64,000 nucleotides of DNA from an uncultured Bacteroidota bacterium. GTDB lineage: Bacteria; Bacteroidota; Bacteroidia; Chitinophagales; Chitinophagaceae. Below, piece by piece: positions 1-9,407 of this stretch (within the stretch, counting starts at the first letter, position 1; every line of letters begins with the position of its first letter). The stretch is from the NCBI GenBank assembly GCA_903929195.1, contig CAIYTT010000071.1, positions 1 to 64,000 on the forward strand, read 5' to 3'. Under the pieces are notes generated by a model, which ran no database searches, was not told the DNA's origin, and saw nothing but the letters and a program-made list of their open reading frames with translations. Made by a program: the position numbers and the translations under genes.

Positions 1-87
1 AAAGTAGTTGACTAAATACTGGCTGTCCGACAAATGATGTAGATTTGTTCATATCAATTTTATGGTGTGGTAACTACAAAGTTGAGA

Positions 88-113
88 AAGGGTGGCCATA
101 TTTGACCACCCTT
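88..113 (-). terminator. Hairpin terminator of the recombinase gene
   Basis: An 8-bp perfect stem (AAGGGTGG at 88-95 and CCACCCTT at 106-113) with a 10-nt loop lies just past the stop codon of the serine recombinase. Read on the minus strand it is followed by a short T-rich tract (TTTCTC), which fits an intrinsic terminator. The bases left of it to the window edge show nothing recognisable. Confidence 0.6.
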
Positions 114-116
114 AGT

Positions 117-851
117 TTATTTTTTTTCTCGGACAACAATAGCTGAAATTCTTTGATTAGTTATTTTTAGCCCCTGAGCAGCAAGCCTCCTGATAATCTC
201 CTCACTGGATACCTTTTCCTTGACCTTCCAGTGGAACGCCTTTTTGAGCAGCTTACCATACTTATTGAGCACAATAGACCTCTTACCGTTTGACTTGACA
301 ATGTCATAACCGATAGGCGGCGCAGTAGGCCATTCACCACGCAGTAGCATCTCCTTCACACCGGCCATACATTTCTCCCTGCGCTGTTGGTTCTCGTACT
401 CGCTAAAGATGAACTGTATATTTTGTTGCAGGCTGCCGCTAGCGGTTGAAGCATCGGTTGGCTGGGTAACGGAACAGACTATTATACCCTGCTTTTTGAG
501 TTGTTCAGCTATATAGATGGCATTAGCACCAGAACGGCTGAACCGATCAACGCTATAGACTATAATGTGCGATATTTTCTCCCTGCTCTTCTTCAGAAAA
601 GATAGCATGTTATTGAACTGCTTTCTTTCATCGGTCTTTGCACTCTCAAACGTGCCGCCGAAGTAGCCCATAATTTCAAGGCTTCCCTTTTTAGCAAACA
701 TTTCACAAGCCTTCTTCTGTGTATCAAGGCTTAGATTGTTGTCGGCCTGCTCTTTAGTTGAAACACGTGTATAGATAACGCAGTTACTTCCTTTAGTTTT
801 TGCCTTATTTGAGCCTTTAGCAAAGGTTTTGAATAGTGTAATGTCGCTCAT
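117..851 (-). CDS. Serine recombinase, C-terminally truncated
   Basis: Site-specific recombinase of the resolvase/invertase superfamily. The N-terminal catalytic domain (about residues 22-165) has the nucleophile motif TRVSTKEQ (Ser31) and the conserved YSVDRFSRSG stretch. After it comes the start of the Recombinase domain (APPIGYDI, then about 50 residues), but the protein ends at 244 aa, exactly where large serine recombinases normally continue with an NPxYxG motif, zinc ribbon and coiled coil. The last codons lie in an A8 run, so a frameshift is possible, but the other two frames also close quickly. It starts inside an ATGA overlap with the upstream 90-codon gene. It may be the remnant integrase of a mobile element that brought in the island. 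Confidence 0.85.
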   Translation of the reverse strand: MSDITLFKTFAKGSNKAKTKGSNCVIYTRVSTKEQADNNLSLDTQKKACEMFAKKGSLEIMGYFGGTFESAKTDERKQFNNMLSFLKKSREKISHIIVYSVDRFSRSGANAIYIAEQLKKQGIIVCSVTQPTDASTASGSLQQNIQFIFSEYENQQRREKCMAGVKEMLLRGEWPTAPPIGYDIVKSNGKRSIVLNKYGKLLKKAFHWKVKEKVSSEEIIRRLAAQGLKITNQRISAIVVREKK

Positions 852-1120
852 GCTGCTTTAGTTTGTTGATTATCAATGTGTAGTGCAATTTTCCTGCCAG
901 ATTTTTTCCTTTTAGAAACCACATTATAAACAAACCGAGTGTATTTCTTTATTGTGTCTATCAGTTCATTTACCTGTTCATCAGTGTAGTTTTTAAATCT
1001 CTCAAATTTCCTTACTTCTTCCGGGGTAATGTCATGTGTCCGGTCTATTGAATCTAAATTAAAGTCTTTTTTCATGCCGTATATTTTTTCTTTCATAATT
1101 AACAAACCATTTCTTGCCAT
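848..1120 (-). CDS. Small hypothetical protein paired with the recombinase
   Basis: A 90-codon ORF whose stop overlaps the recombinase start (ATGA), so the two are probably translated together. The product is charged and helical, with a basic C-terminal third (VVSKRKKSGRK). No family is recognised. Its position suggests an accessory or excision-directionality factor, but this is inference only. The true start may be Met9 (MKEKIYGM) or Met16 (MKKDFNLD); the first Met is used because it gives the longest frame. Confidence that it is translated is moderate. Confidence 0.55.
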   Translation of the reverse strand: MARNGLLIMKEKIYGMKKDFNLDSIDRTHDITPEEVRKFERFKNYTDEQVNELIDTIKKYTRFVYNVVSKRKKSGRKIALHIDNQQTKAA

Positions 1121-1370
1121 AGACTTTCATAGCGTTCCGCTTTATCGGCTCAATGCTATTAATTAGTTTGAAACTCCATGTCTATTAATCCAATGGCTGT
1201 TGGCTTTATCCAAAATTGGATACTTTTTAATGTAACATTTGCATTCATAAATTTTCGTTTTTCTGTTTTTTAAAATGGTTCACTTATTTGTCATTTCTAC
1301 TTATCCGGTTTAAAAAAGGCATAAAGATACCTGCACCCAAAGAGGCACTTTACAGGTTTACCCTGAGCTG

Positions 1371-1414
1371 TGTTCTGTTATGCTGAACATTGTTGGGTTA
1401 TGTCGAACAATGTC
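1371..1414. promoter_or_regulatory. Operator-like inverted and direct repeats
   Basis: ACATTGTT (1387-1394) and AACAATGT (1406-1413) form a perfect 8-bp inverted repeat. The same stretch holds a second one (TGTTC at 1371-1375, GAACA at 1385-1389) and a direct repeat of GTTATG-N2-GAACA (from 1377 and from 1397). It lies about 250 bp upstream of the recombinase/small-gene pair. It could be a repressor operator or a recombinase core site. This is inferred from symmetry alone. Confidence 0.4.
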
Positions 1415-1888
1415 ATTTTGTGTAAGCGTTTTATACTCTATCAGCCTGAACTAAAAAACAGGTGATAACAACTACACAAACCAATAATTTTAATAAGCAA
1501 TATGAAATTTTGGCTAAAATCCATACTACAGATACTGCAATTACTACACCGGAAAAATGAAATTGGCAGAGCAAAAAAACGTTCCAAATGAAATCTAATT
1601 CTACTCTAATTTTCAGCAAAATGCAGGCAAATGGTACTTAAATGGAGGGATACATAATTATTTTCGTGTTGACAAAAAGTCCTGCCAGAATCAACTTATC
1701 ATACTGCAATGATGGCAGAATTAGAGTAGATATCAAGGTCATTTTTGGGGTTTCGCTGCTGTTGCACAAATGTTTACTGGTCCGGGTTCATGACGCATTG
1801 TTCAAGAGATTATTGAGTTCTTTGAACCATTGTACTTTATACAGTGGTTTTCAAGTACAATTGCTCCTATAATTTTACGCAGAGAAAA

Positions 1889-2092
1889 TTGCAGTATGTG
1901 CCAATCACAACAACTTTTACACCTTCAGATATATTACAACCGTTTGTGAAAGCATTTGCGCTCAGCTAAAGATTGAAAGCTGGTGACTATAAAGTATTCC
2001 CTGACACCTGCATCGTGATGGGGTTTCAGTATTCAGGCCAATATAGTTACATAGATAATGGTCAATCTAGTGTGAAACGATACCCGGATTAA
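1889..2092 (+). pseudogene. Remnant of an AraC-type regulator N-terminus
   Basis: The frame starting at 1889 reads LQYVPITTTFTPSDILQPF, then an in-frame TAA at 1967, then resumes with AGDYKVFPDTCIVMGFQYSG and ends at 2090-2092. The pattern (an ILxPFVxxF segment, then a FPD..IVMGF strand) resembles the N-terminal sensing domain (DUF6597-like) of AraC-family regulators common in Bacteroidota. The DNA-binding half is missing. I read it as a dead fragment broken by a stop and truncated downstream; the family call is from memory of the motif. Confidence 0.5.
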
Positions 2093-2524
2093 GGAAGGTA
2101 CATTGACAAATCCGGCAGATTAAACTCCCACCCATTTATTTCGAAGTTGCCCTCCATTTAATTTCTTAAACCGAATCATTAGATTATCATTAGATTTGGT
2201 TTAATATTCTTTGGAAACAGATTAACCCATGTACGGAAGCCTGGGCAAAAACATTCAAAAAGAATCCTTCCATTTGGAATTTACTATCAAAAAGGGTCAA
2301 AAAGAAGCTTGTAGACAGCAAAAAGAGTTCAATGTGGCTATGCAATATGAACGTCTAATTCTATACTGAGGTCAAAAAAACTGTTTAATAAGGCCATTGA
2401 TGGCAAAGTGGTAAGCGTCATTGCAGATTTGCACCGGCTCAAATTATTGCAGAATCCATTTTCAATAATTTGATGAAACTAAATAGTACTTTTAAATTTT
2501 AGTTGAAATACAAAGTCGTAGTTT

Positions 2525-3322
2525 ATGCAAGATTATCATACAATACCGTTTGATTTAACTGATGGAGAGAATTCTCAAGCTTTTTTTGCTTACGATAACC
2601 CAAATACCTTAGTGATCTTTGTGCATGGGTTCAAAGGCTCTGCTATTGGTACCTGGAGTGATTTTCCGGAGGCCGTAGTTAATGAAGTTGATTTTTCAAA
2701 AGTGGATTTTATTTTCTACGGATATTCAACTCTAGAGGCTTCTGCTGCTTTTCATGCTGCTGCTTTTAAGAAATTTCTCGTAAAAACGATAGAACCTGTA
2801 AAGAATAATATCATTCCTGCCAGTCAGGGTTTGCAAGAAAGAAGTTATTCAAAAATAATTCTTGTTGCACATTCGCTTGGAGCTTTGATAGTCCGTCAGG
2901 CTATTATTTCTGCTTGTAAAAACAATTACGATTGGCTTAGTAAAGTATCTCTTTTATTATTTGCACCTGCACATACGGGGGCACGGGTGCAGAAGTTAGC
3001 TAAGGAAGTTTTATCAGGATGGGGTGCATTAATTCCGTCTATTGCAAAATATCAATATCCGGTTTATGAAGACCTTGAACCTGATTCTCAATTTATTAAA
3101 ACACTAATTGATGAAACAAAAAAGCTACTGGCTAATAACTATAAATGCAATATTGCTAAAAAGGTCGTCTGGGCAGAAAAAGACCGAGTCGTATCACAAA
3201 TCAATTTCTGTGATGACCCTGACCCTGAACTCATTTATAATAAAGGCCACATAAATGTTTGCAAACCAGATAGCGTCTATGTTAAACCGGTGGAAATATT
3301 AAAGGACGTTCTTAACAATTAG
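2525..3322 (+). CDS. Alpha/beta hydrolase (serine esterase-like), first gene of a putative defence operon
   Basis: A 265-aa serine hydrolase of the alpha/beta fold. The oxyanion strand VIFVHGFKG (about residues 30-38) and nucleophile elbow VAHSLGA (Ser near residue 117) are clear; a C-terminal His in KGHINVC could complete the triad with an upstream Asp. There is no signal peptide, so it should act in the cytoplasm. The gene ends 3 bp before the SNF2 helicase, which is itself coupled to the Hsp70-like gene, so the three form one operon. Related hydrolases sit beside NTPases in other bacterial conflict systems, where they are thought to act as effectors on lipids or other esters. The substrate is unknown. 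Confidence 0.85.
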   Translation: MQDYHTIPFDLTDGENSQAFFAYDNPNTLVIFVHGFKGSAIGTWSDFPEAVVNEVDFSKVDFIFYGYSTLEASAAFHAAAFKKFLVKTIEPVKNNIIPASQGLQERSYSKIILVAHSLGALIVRQAIISACKNNYDWLSKVSLLLFAPAHTGARVQKLAKEVLSGWGALIPSIAKYQYPVYEDLEPDSQFIKTLIDETKKLLANNYKCNIAKKVVWAEKDRVVSQINFCDDPDPELIYNKGHINVCKPDSVYVKPVEILKDVLNN

Positions 3323-3325
3323 TAT

Positions 3326-6300
3326 ATGGATAGTAAAATAAGAAATCTTGAATCATTATCGGCTGAATATAGGCATAAAGGAAATGCATTAAATGGATAC
3401 AACATCTTAAGTCATTTAATTGAGATTGGAGAAAATGACAAAATTAGCCATCTATTGCGAAACCATTTAGACGAATCAGTCGAATTGGATGAATTAAAGC
3501 AACGCTTTGAAATTGATGCTTTAATTGAATATTATAATTTGTGCTTTGTTGCGGCTCTTGCAGGTTTTATTGACCCTAATCTCAATGAACCGTTGCGGCT
3601 TGAAATTGTGAAAATTCTAAGTCATCCATCTGTAGTAAAATATTACACCAATTATTATCCTTACTTTTTAACCTCAATAACATTAAGGTATGCTACCAAC
3701 TGCAAGCAAATCGAGAAAAATACGGTAAAGGCTGAAACAGGATTATTTTATTCATTTTTAATGTTAAACAAAGAAATTAAAAATGATGATGATGTTGAGT
3801 GCTTTATGAACATGTTGGATTATGTCAATTATTCAGGCGACGGCATTAAAGAATTCATGAAGGTATTGAGAAGTAAAACAATGCTACCAGAGTTATTGCA
3901 AAAGAAAGAAAAATCGCCACTAACCAAATCTATTTGGGGTTTCTTTAAATACAGTGAATTTTTAAACAGTTTTAAAGAGTTATTAGAAAAAGCGAACGGC
4001 AATAAAATTTTGCAATCAGGATTTTGGCTCTATCACGGATACTATTTTGACCGAATTGGAAATAATGTAATAGAAATATTTACCGAAGGATTTGACCAAA
4101 TAGCGTTAAACATCGCTGATAATTTCCCGGAAATATTTCAAGAAATTGATGACGAAGGTGACATAATGACATCGGAGCAACAAAAACAAACTGCTATAGA
4201 AACATTGACTAGAACAAAACAAAATATAATGTTTGTTCTTAATAGTCATTTTAAAAATCCTTTATCAACATACTTTATCAAGATTAATAACCGAGGCAAG
4301 GCTCTTTTTAAAGTCGGCGATAGAATATCTTTAAAACGGAACATAAGTCAAAAAGGAAGAGTAGATTTTGTGCTTTCGCCACAGGGGGGGTACCAATTCT
4401 ATGACGTCATGTTTGATAATGGCAGATCACAAACTGTCCCAGAGAATGATTTGCTTCAAGAAGTCTTACTAGAATCGACTTGGGATTTACTTGCAAATAA
4501 CTCATTGAAAGATTATAGGTATTTTTCAATTGCAACAACAATTCATAAAGTACAGAATACAACTTCAAATACAATATCTACGCTAAAAGCATCAAGAACA
4601 GTTTTCAAACCCTACCAATACAAACCTCTTGTTAAGTTTTTAAAATCTGATTTGCGAAGGATTTTAATAGCAGATGAGGTAGGGTTAGGTAAGACAATTG
4701 AGGCAGGTCATGTAATGTTGGAGATGACCGCAAGAGGAAATTTACGGAATGCCTTAGTGATATGTACCAAAGCGTTAAGTGATAAATGGAAAAATGAGCT
4801 TCAAAATAAGTTCAATTTTATTTTCAAAAAGTACGAAAGCACAAGCGAGTTCATCCAGGATATAAGGAATGATGTTGCAGGATCTCGAAAAAGCATTTTG
4901 GGAATATTGAATTATGAAAAATGCAGGAATGAACAGCTGCAAAAAATAATTGAGGAAAACAATTATCATTTTGATTTGCTAATCTGCGATGAAGCTCATA
5001 AAATTAGAAATAGTGAAACTGCACAGCATAAGGGAATAGCAAAGATTGTTGACCAATCGGATGCTGTAATATTCATGACAGCTACTCCTATAATGACGGA
5101 CATTAAGAATCTTCATAGTCTTATTCGTGTAATAGATCGGCAAGGATATGATACTTTCGATATATTCAACAATGCAGTTAATCAGAATCGTCCGTTTATT
5201 AAAGCCTTATCACAATTAAACGAAAATATAAAGCCACTACATGAAATAGCTGACCAACTGCAAAACACTAAGGTCGTCCAGCAAATGACAGCCGACGAAG
5301 AAGTTTACAGTAGAACAGAACCAACAATAGGAGAACTATTTAAGAATGACGCGTTATATAATCGTGCGATGGAAATAATGCGTACGGGAAATAAAATCGT
5401 TGAAAACAGAGTGAAGATTCAGCAGGATTTGATAGAATTAAATTCACTCAACCACATCTATACCAGAACACGAAAGAAGGATGTACTTACAGGTAGAGAT
5501 ATAGTCAAAAGAATGCCTCATACATACTCAATTGACCTTACGGACGAAGAACAGTTTGTATACGATGCTGTAATAAATGAATATAGCGACCCGAATAGTT
5601 TGGGATTAATTCAAAGGAAACGGCAAATGTCGAGTTGTATTGTAGCCTTTAGAACTCCAAAAGAAGAATTGGAAAATGGAAGGTATAATATGGATTTGGT
5701 GGATTCGAAATTCAATATGTTCAGAAACATAATTAACGAAGTGGTGATCAAAGGGAATAAGAAATTAATTGTTTTTGCTTTTTTCACTAATACATTGTTA
5801 TATCTAAAAATAAAATTAAACGAATTAGGCATAGAATCTGAAATTATTTACGGTTCAATTCAAAATAGAACGGAAAGAATAGAAAGGTTTCAGCATGAGG
5901 AAAAAGTGAAGGTGCTATTGTCATCTGAAGTCGGAAGTGAAGGTATTGACCTGCAATTTTGCGATGCTTTAGTGAATTATGATTTACCTTGGAATCCAAT
6001 GGTTGTTGAACAAAGAATCGGGCGAATTGATCGAGTAGGCCAGAAATCGGAATTAATAAACATTTACAATCTCATAATCAATAACACCATTGAAAGCAGA
6101 ATTTACACAAGATTATACGAAAGAATAAATCTCTTTAAAGAATCTATTGGAGATTTAGAAGAAATACTTGGTGAAAAGGAAGATATTCTTAATATAGAAA
6201 AACTTATAGAGAATATATATCGAACTGAACTTACGGTAGAAGAAGAAAATAAGAAACTCGACCAAGGGGCTCTAGCATTAGAAACAGAAAAACAGTACTT

Positions 6301-7321
6301 AGAGAAAGTTCAAACAGAATTACAGTCTGCGTTTGCAAATGATCTCCATTTTAAAAATGAAATAGACAGTATAATAAACAATCACCGATACATTACAAAG
6401 GAGGAAATCATAAAGTATTTAGAAAGTATTATTAGTGAAGAACTTAGTTCGATACAAATAAATCATGTCAATGAAAATATTTCCGAACTATTAATTCCAT
6501 CAAATAGTAAACTGTTACTTTTCGATTTTATAGAAAAATATAAGGACTCGGCAACAACTAATCCTGAAATTGAAAATATATATAAGAAGTTCAAATCGAA
6601 TTATTTTGGCGCAAAAACAATTTCGTTTACGTTTAATCAAGAGTATGCTTTTGAAAATAAAAAAGTTGAATATATTTCCGCATTCCATCCATTAATTAAT
6701 GCTATTACGAACTATTTTCAAAAAAGTGGGTTTGAAAAAAATCAAGCACATAAAATTGCACTCGAAAGAGACTTACTTGCTAAAGAGAAACAAATATCGG
6801 CAGGGTTCTATATCCTAGTCATATACAATATCAGTGTGATGAAGGAATTTGGAGATGGGAGAAAGAATCAATTACATTTTCTACAATCTGCGCTTGCAGA
6901 TATTAATGGAGAAAATATCGAATTATTAGATACCGAAATTAGCGATCATGTATTCGGAATGGTCCAGCTTTATGGAGAAAAATTCCAAACTGATTTCCCT
7001 TTGGATAAACAATTTGTTGATGAGGTAAGGCCATTCTTTGCTGTGAAAATTTATACGAATGAGCAATCAATAAAAGAGGACGAGGAGATTAAATTCTTAT
7101 CTGGAATTAGACGAAGAGCTGAACAAGAATTAAATTACATTGATAAAAGATTAGAGAGAATAGAAGGACAACTGATTGAGAAAAAAGGTATTGAAGCGAT
7201 ATTAAAAAAGGAAATCGAGAATTTAAATTTAAAAAAAGAACAACTTATTTTTAACGAAAAAAACGCCAAAATTGAAACCAATCAATCGTTAATTTCTATC
7301 AATTTACTGCAAATATTATGA
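3326..7321 (+). CDS. Large SNF2/RapA-type helicase-like ATPase
   Basis: A 1331-aa superfamily 2 ATPase. About 330 N-terminal residues have no recognised domain; a short SH3/Tudor-like segment (about 335-385) follows, then the SNF2 core: motif I ADEVGLGKT (about 449), motif II DEAHK (about 554), motif III TATP (about 585), motif V/VI SSEVGSEGIDLQ and QRIGRIDRVGQ (about 875-910). The last 400 residues are largely helical, with a predicted coiled coil near the end. This layout resembles RapA and the DISARM DrmD protein. It probably translocates on or remodels DNA-protein complexes. The stop codon overlaps the next start (ATGA), tying it to the Hsp70-like protein. No DISARM methylase, DrmA or DrmB is nearby. 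Confidence 0.9.
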   Translation: MDSKIRNLESLSAEYRHKGNALNGYNILSHLIEIGENDKISHLLRNHLDESVELDELKQRFEIDALIEYYNLCFVAALAGFIDPNLNEPLRLEIVKILSHPSVVKYYTNYYPYFLTSITLRYATNCKQIEKNTVKAETGLFYSFLMLNKEIKNDDDVECFMNMLDYVNYSGDGIKEFMKVLRSKTMLPELLQKKEKSPLTKSIWGFFKYSEFLNSFKELLEKANGNKILQSGFWLYHGYYFDRIGNNVIEIFTEGFDQIALNIADNFPEIFQEIDDEGDIMTSEQQKQTAIETLTRTKQNIMFVLNSHFKNPLSTYFIKINNRGKALFKVGDRISLKRNISQKGRVDFVLSPQGGYQFYDVMFDNGRSQTVPENDLLQEVLLESTWDLLANNSLKDYRYFSIATTIHKVQNTTSNTISTLKASRTVFKPYQYKPLVKFLKSDLRRILIADEVGLGKTIEAGHVMLEMTARGNLRNALVICTKALSDKWKNELQNKFNFIFKKYESTSEFIQDIRNDVAGSRKSILGILNYEKCRNEQLQKIIEENNYHFDLLICDEAHKIRNSETAQHKGIAKIVDQSDAVIFMTATPIMTDIKNLHSLIRVIDRQGYDTFDIFNNAVNQNRPFIKALSQLNENIKPLHEIADQLQNTKVVQQMTADEEVYSRTEPTIGELFKNDALYNRAMEIMRTGNKIVENRVKIQQDLIELNSLNHIYTRTRKKDVLTGRDIVKRMPHTYSIDLTDEEQFVYDAVINEYSDPNSLGLIQRKRQMSSCIVAFRTPKEELENGRYNMDLVDSKFNMFRNIINEVVIKGNKKLIVFAFFTNTLLYLKIKLNELGIESEIIYGSIQNRTERIERFQHEEKVKVLLSSEVGSEGIDLQFCDALVNYDLPWNPMVVEQRIGRIDRVGQKSELINIYNLIINNTIESRIYTRLYERINLFKESIGDLEEILGEKEDILNIEKLIENIYRTELTVEEENKKLDQGALALETEKQYLEKVQTELQSAFANDLHFKNEIDSIINNHRYITKEEIIKYLESIISEELSSIQINHVNENISELLIPSNSKLLLFDFIEKYKDSATTNPEIENIYKKFKSNYFGAKTISFTFNQEYAFENKKVEYISAFHPLINAITNYFQKSGFEKNQAHKIALERDLLAKEKQISAGFYILVIYNISVMKEFGDGRKNQLHFLQSALADINGENIELLDTEISDHVFGMVQLYGEKFQTDFPLDKQFVDEVRPFFAVKIYTNEQSIKEDEEIKFLSGIRRRAEQELNYIDKRLERIEGQLIEKKGIEAILKKEIENLNLKKEQLIFNEKNAKIETNQSLISINLLQIL

Positions 7322-8784
7322 AAACATATCACATTGGCCTTGATTTCGGAACTTATCAAAGTAAAGCCTGTGTGTATGATGTTGACAAGAACGAACATGA
7401 ATTTTTTAGGTTTCCATCCAATCAATCATTCTTTCTTCCATCGAGAGTAGCAGAAAAAAATGATGGGTGTTTTGAATATGGAAATGATAAAACGAGATTA
7501 CCTCGAAAAGAATATCATTACTTTAAGATTGCAGCGGCAGAGGATGATGAATTTATTTCTGAAACTTATGGAAACTCAAGCATAACATCTAGTTTTTATA
7601 AATTTAATGAGTATAATGATTGTAGTCCTGAATTTTTATCAGTGATATATTTGACTTATTTGCTGTTTACAATTAAGGAAAGTTATCAATCACAGAACAA
7701 TAAAAAAGTTCCCGGCACCGGGCTGATCGGGCGGCTTTTATCTCGTCAAAACGAAGAAAATAGCTCAAAGTTTACGATCCAAATGGGCATTCCTACAGAA
7801 TGGTCTCAGGAGAAAAATCTATTCAGAAAAAGAAAATTTGAAAACATTTTGCTTCTAGCAGAAGTGCTTCAAAAAAAATATAAAAATCTAGCCTATTTTT
7901 TACATGTTCCCAAGAGCCAGTTAATTAAGGACATAAAGGAAATTTACGAGTCAAATTCCTATGATTTCGATTCAAAGGAGGAATTTGATGCAAAACTCAA
8001 TGATTTAGGAATATCTGTTTATCCAGAGACCGCTGCAGGGTTATATTTCATTCTTGAGACTAAACAGTTACGTCCAGGATATTATGCAATTATGGACATA
8101 GGAGGAGGAAGTACCGAATTATCCTTTTTTCGAATTATTGAGAAAAATAAGATTGCCTACCTAGCGTCTGAATCATATATGATGGCTGCAAATAATGTCT
8201 ATGCGGAATATGCCAATAACGAACATTCAATTTCGGCTTTCAGAACGGCAGAACAAGAAATCAAAGAATCAATCAAAAAAAATGATTGGGATAAAAACAA
8301 TAGCATTGTTGACGCATTAAGCAAAGTGGATAAGAAGTTAGATCAAATCGTTTATAAGCTATTTCATAAGAGGGTTTATTTTTTCAGCCAAGGAATGGTA
8401 AAAAAATACCAAGACCAACCGATAATACTTTATGGTGGCGGGTCTTTGTTGCCATTATTGAATGTTGGAAATATAATGATACATGATAATGGAAACAAAA
8501 GTAGTCTGTCGATTCCTATTACATCAATAGTGAAGGAGAAAATAGATAAATATACTGAAATTGTCAATTTATTGCCGCGAGATAAATCATGGAAAAATGA
8601 TTTTACTATGCTTGTAGTCGCTTTAGGACTATCTTATATAAAATCCAATTCAAACGCTATTTGGTTAAAAGAATATCATGCAATTGATGGTGATATAGAC
8701 ACAGCAAACAATCGCCTAGTTCCCCATCCCGTAAATGAGGGTATGTATATTTTTGATGTACTAAATTCAAAATGGAATAGATGA
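7318..8784 (+). CDS. Hsp70/actin-fold ATPase-like protein
   Basis: A 488-aa protein with the nucleotide-binding signature of the Hsp70/actin superfamily: phosphate-1 loop GLDFGTYQSK (about residues 7-16), phosphate-2 motif MDIGGGSTE (about 258-266) and adenosine motif LYGGGSLLPL (about 370-379). It lacks the beta-sandwich substrate domain of DnaK, so it is an Hsp70-like ATPase rather than a chaperone proper. It starts in an ATGA overlap with the helicase gene. Together with the hydrolase it suggests a sensor/regulator ATPase, a DNA-acting motor and an enzyme effector. The family call is firm; the role is inference. Confidence 0.87.
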   Translation: MKTYHIGLDFGTYQSKACVYDVDKNEHEFFRFPSNQSFFLPSRVAEKNDGCFEYGNDKTRLPRKEYHYFKIAAAEDDEFISETYGNSSITSSFYKFNEYNDCSPEFLSVIYLTYLLFTIKESYQSQNNKKVPGTGLIGRLLSRQNEENSSKFTIQMGIPTEWSQEKNLFRKRKFENILLLAEVLQKKYKNLAYFLHVPKSQLIKDIKEIYESNSYDFDSKEEFDAKLNDLGISVYPETAAGLYFILETKQLRPGYYAIMDIGGGSTELSFFRIIEKNKIAYLASESYMMAANNVYAEYANNEHSISAFRTAEQEIKESIKKNDWDKNNSIVDALSKVDKKLDQIVYKLFHKRVYFFSQGMVKKYQDQPIILYGGGSLLPLLNVGNIMIHDNGNKSSLSIPITSIVKEKIDKYTEIVNLLPRDKSWKNDFTMLVVALGLSYIKSNSNAIWLKEYHAIDGDIDTANNRLVPHPVNEGMYIFDVLNSKWNR

Positions 8785-8939
8785 TAGTAAAAAATAAAAC
8801 TTGACGTCGGGTGTTGAAATTAATCGGAAATTATTTGCCCGGTAATCGGAATATCTTTCACGATGTTTACCCGGACATTAGAATATTCTTAGATTTGGAA
8901 TGAAAATAGTCGGGTTTTATACGGAAAATCATTGTGGGT

Positions 8940-9407
8940 ATGACAAATAATGCTGAATTTACCATTGCACGGCTGGAAATAAGGGTCAAAAACCTCAAAA
9001 AGCAGATCGCAGAAAAGCAAAATGCGCTGAATGATGCCCTGAATCAGGTAAAAGACATTACAATTGAAAATGAAAAGCTCAAAAGACAGCTTCGCAAGTA
9101 TGAAAAACCGAAAGATGAGTATGATTATAGCTGGAGTTGGATCAGTAAAATAGTTTTTACGGTAGCCCAAGCTAATAAAACGCTCCGATCAGCCGAAATA
9201 ATTTCGGTACTCCGAGTAAGGGAGCCAGACTTAAACCATAAGACAAGTAAAGAGAAGTTCGTTTCAGCGTTCTTGAATGTGGCTATGCAGCACAAGCGGC
9301 TAATACCCTACAAACTGAAAGGAGTGCGAGGCAATTACTATTGCTTGCCGGAGTGGATAGATGACGAACAAGAATTGTTGCCGGAAATGAGGAAGAAAAT
9401 TTATTGA
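8940..9407 (+). CDS. Coiled-coil protein with a winged-helix-like C-terminus
   Basis: About 155 aa. Residues 5-60 are a heptad-rich coiled coil (IARLEIRVKNLKKQIAEK). The rest (about 65-140) has a helix-helix-helix-strand pattern with the segment TLRSAEIISVLRVREPDL and an ending GNYYCLPEW, which recalls a winged-helix domain. I chose ATG 8940 over GTG 8934 two codons upstream. It lies 155 bp after the Hsp70-like gene and may be transcribed separately. No family is recognised; a DNA-binding or oligomerising role is a guess. Confidence 0.65.
   Translation: MTNNAEFTIARLEIRVKNLKKQIAEKQNALNDALNQVKDITIENEKLKRQLRKYEKPKDEYDYSWSWISKIVFTVAQANKTLRSAEIISVLRVREPDLNHKTSKEKFVSAFLNVAMQHKRLIPYKLKGVRGNYYCLPEWIDDEQELLPEMRKKIY

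Larger units (their letters stand above)
1121..2524. other. Scar region of decayed coding fragments
   Basis: About 1.4 kb without an intact gene. It holds an operator-like repeat cluster (1371-1414) and an AraC-type remnant (1889-2092). Further short coding-like stretches are near 2230-2370 and 2375-2475, for example a frame reading FNKAIDGKVVSVIADLH, each cut by stops. Short ORFs at 1431-1619 (minus) and 1642-1872 (plus) look like chance. The pattern fits repeated insertion and deletion between the recombinase and the first defence operon. Confidence 0.55.

Noticed and set aside
1431-1872. Two short ORFs (62 codons minus, 76 codons plus) as genes
   Set aside because: Composition and lack of motifs fit chance frames in a decayed region.
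3326-7321. DISARM system based on the DrmD-like SNF2 protein
   Set aside because: No DrmA helicase, DrmB, DrmC or DISARM methylase is nearby; the partners are a hydrolase and an Hsp70-like protein.
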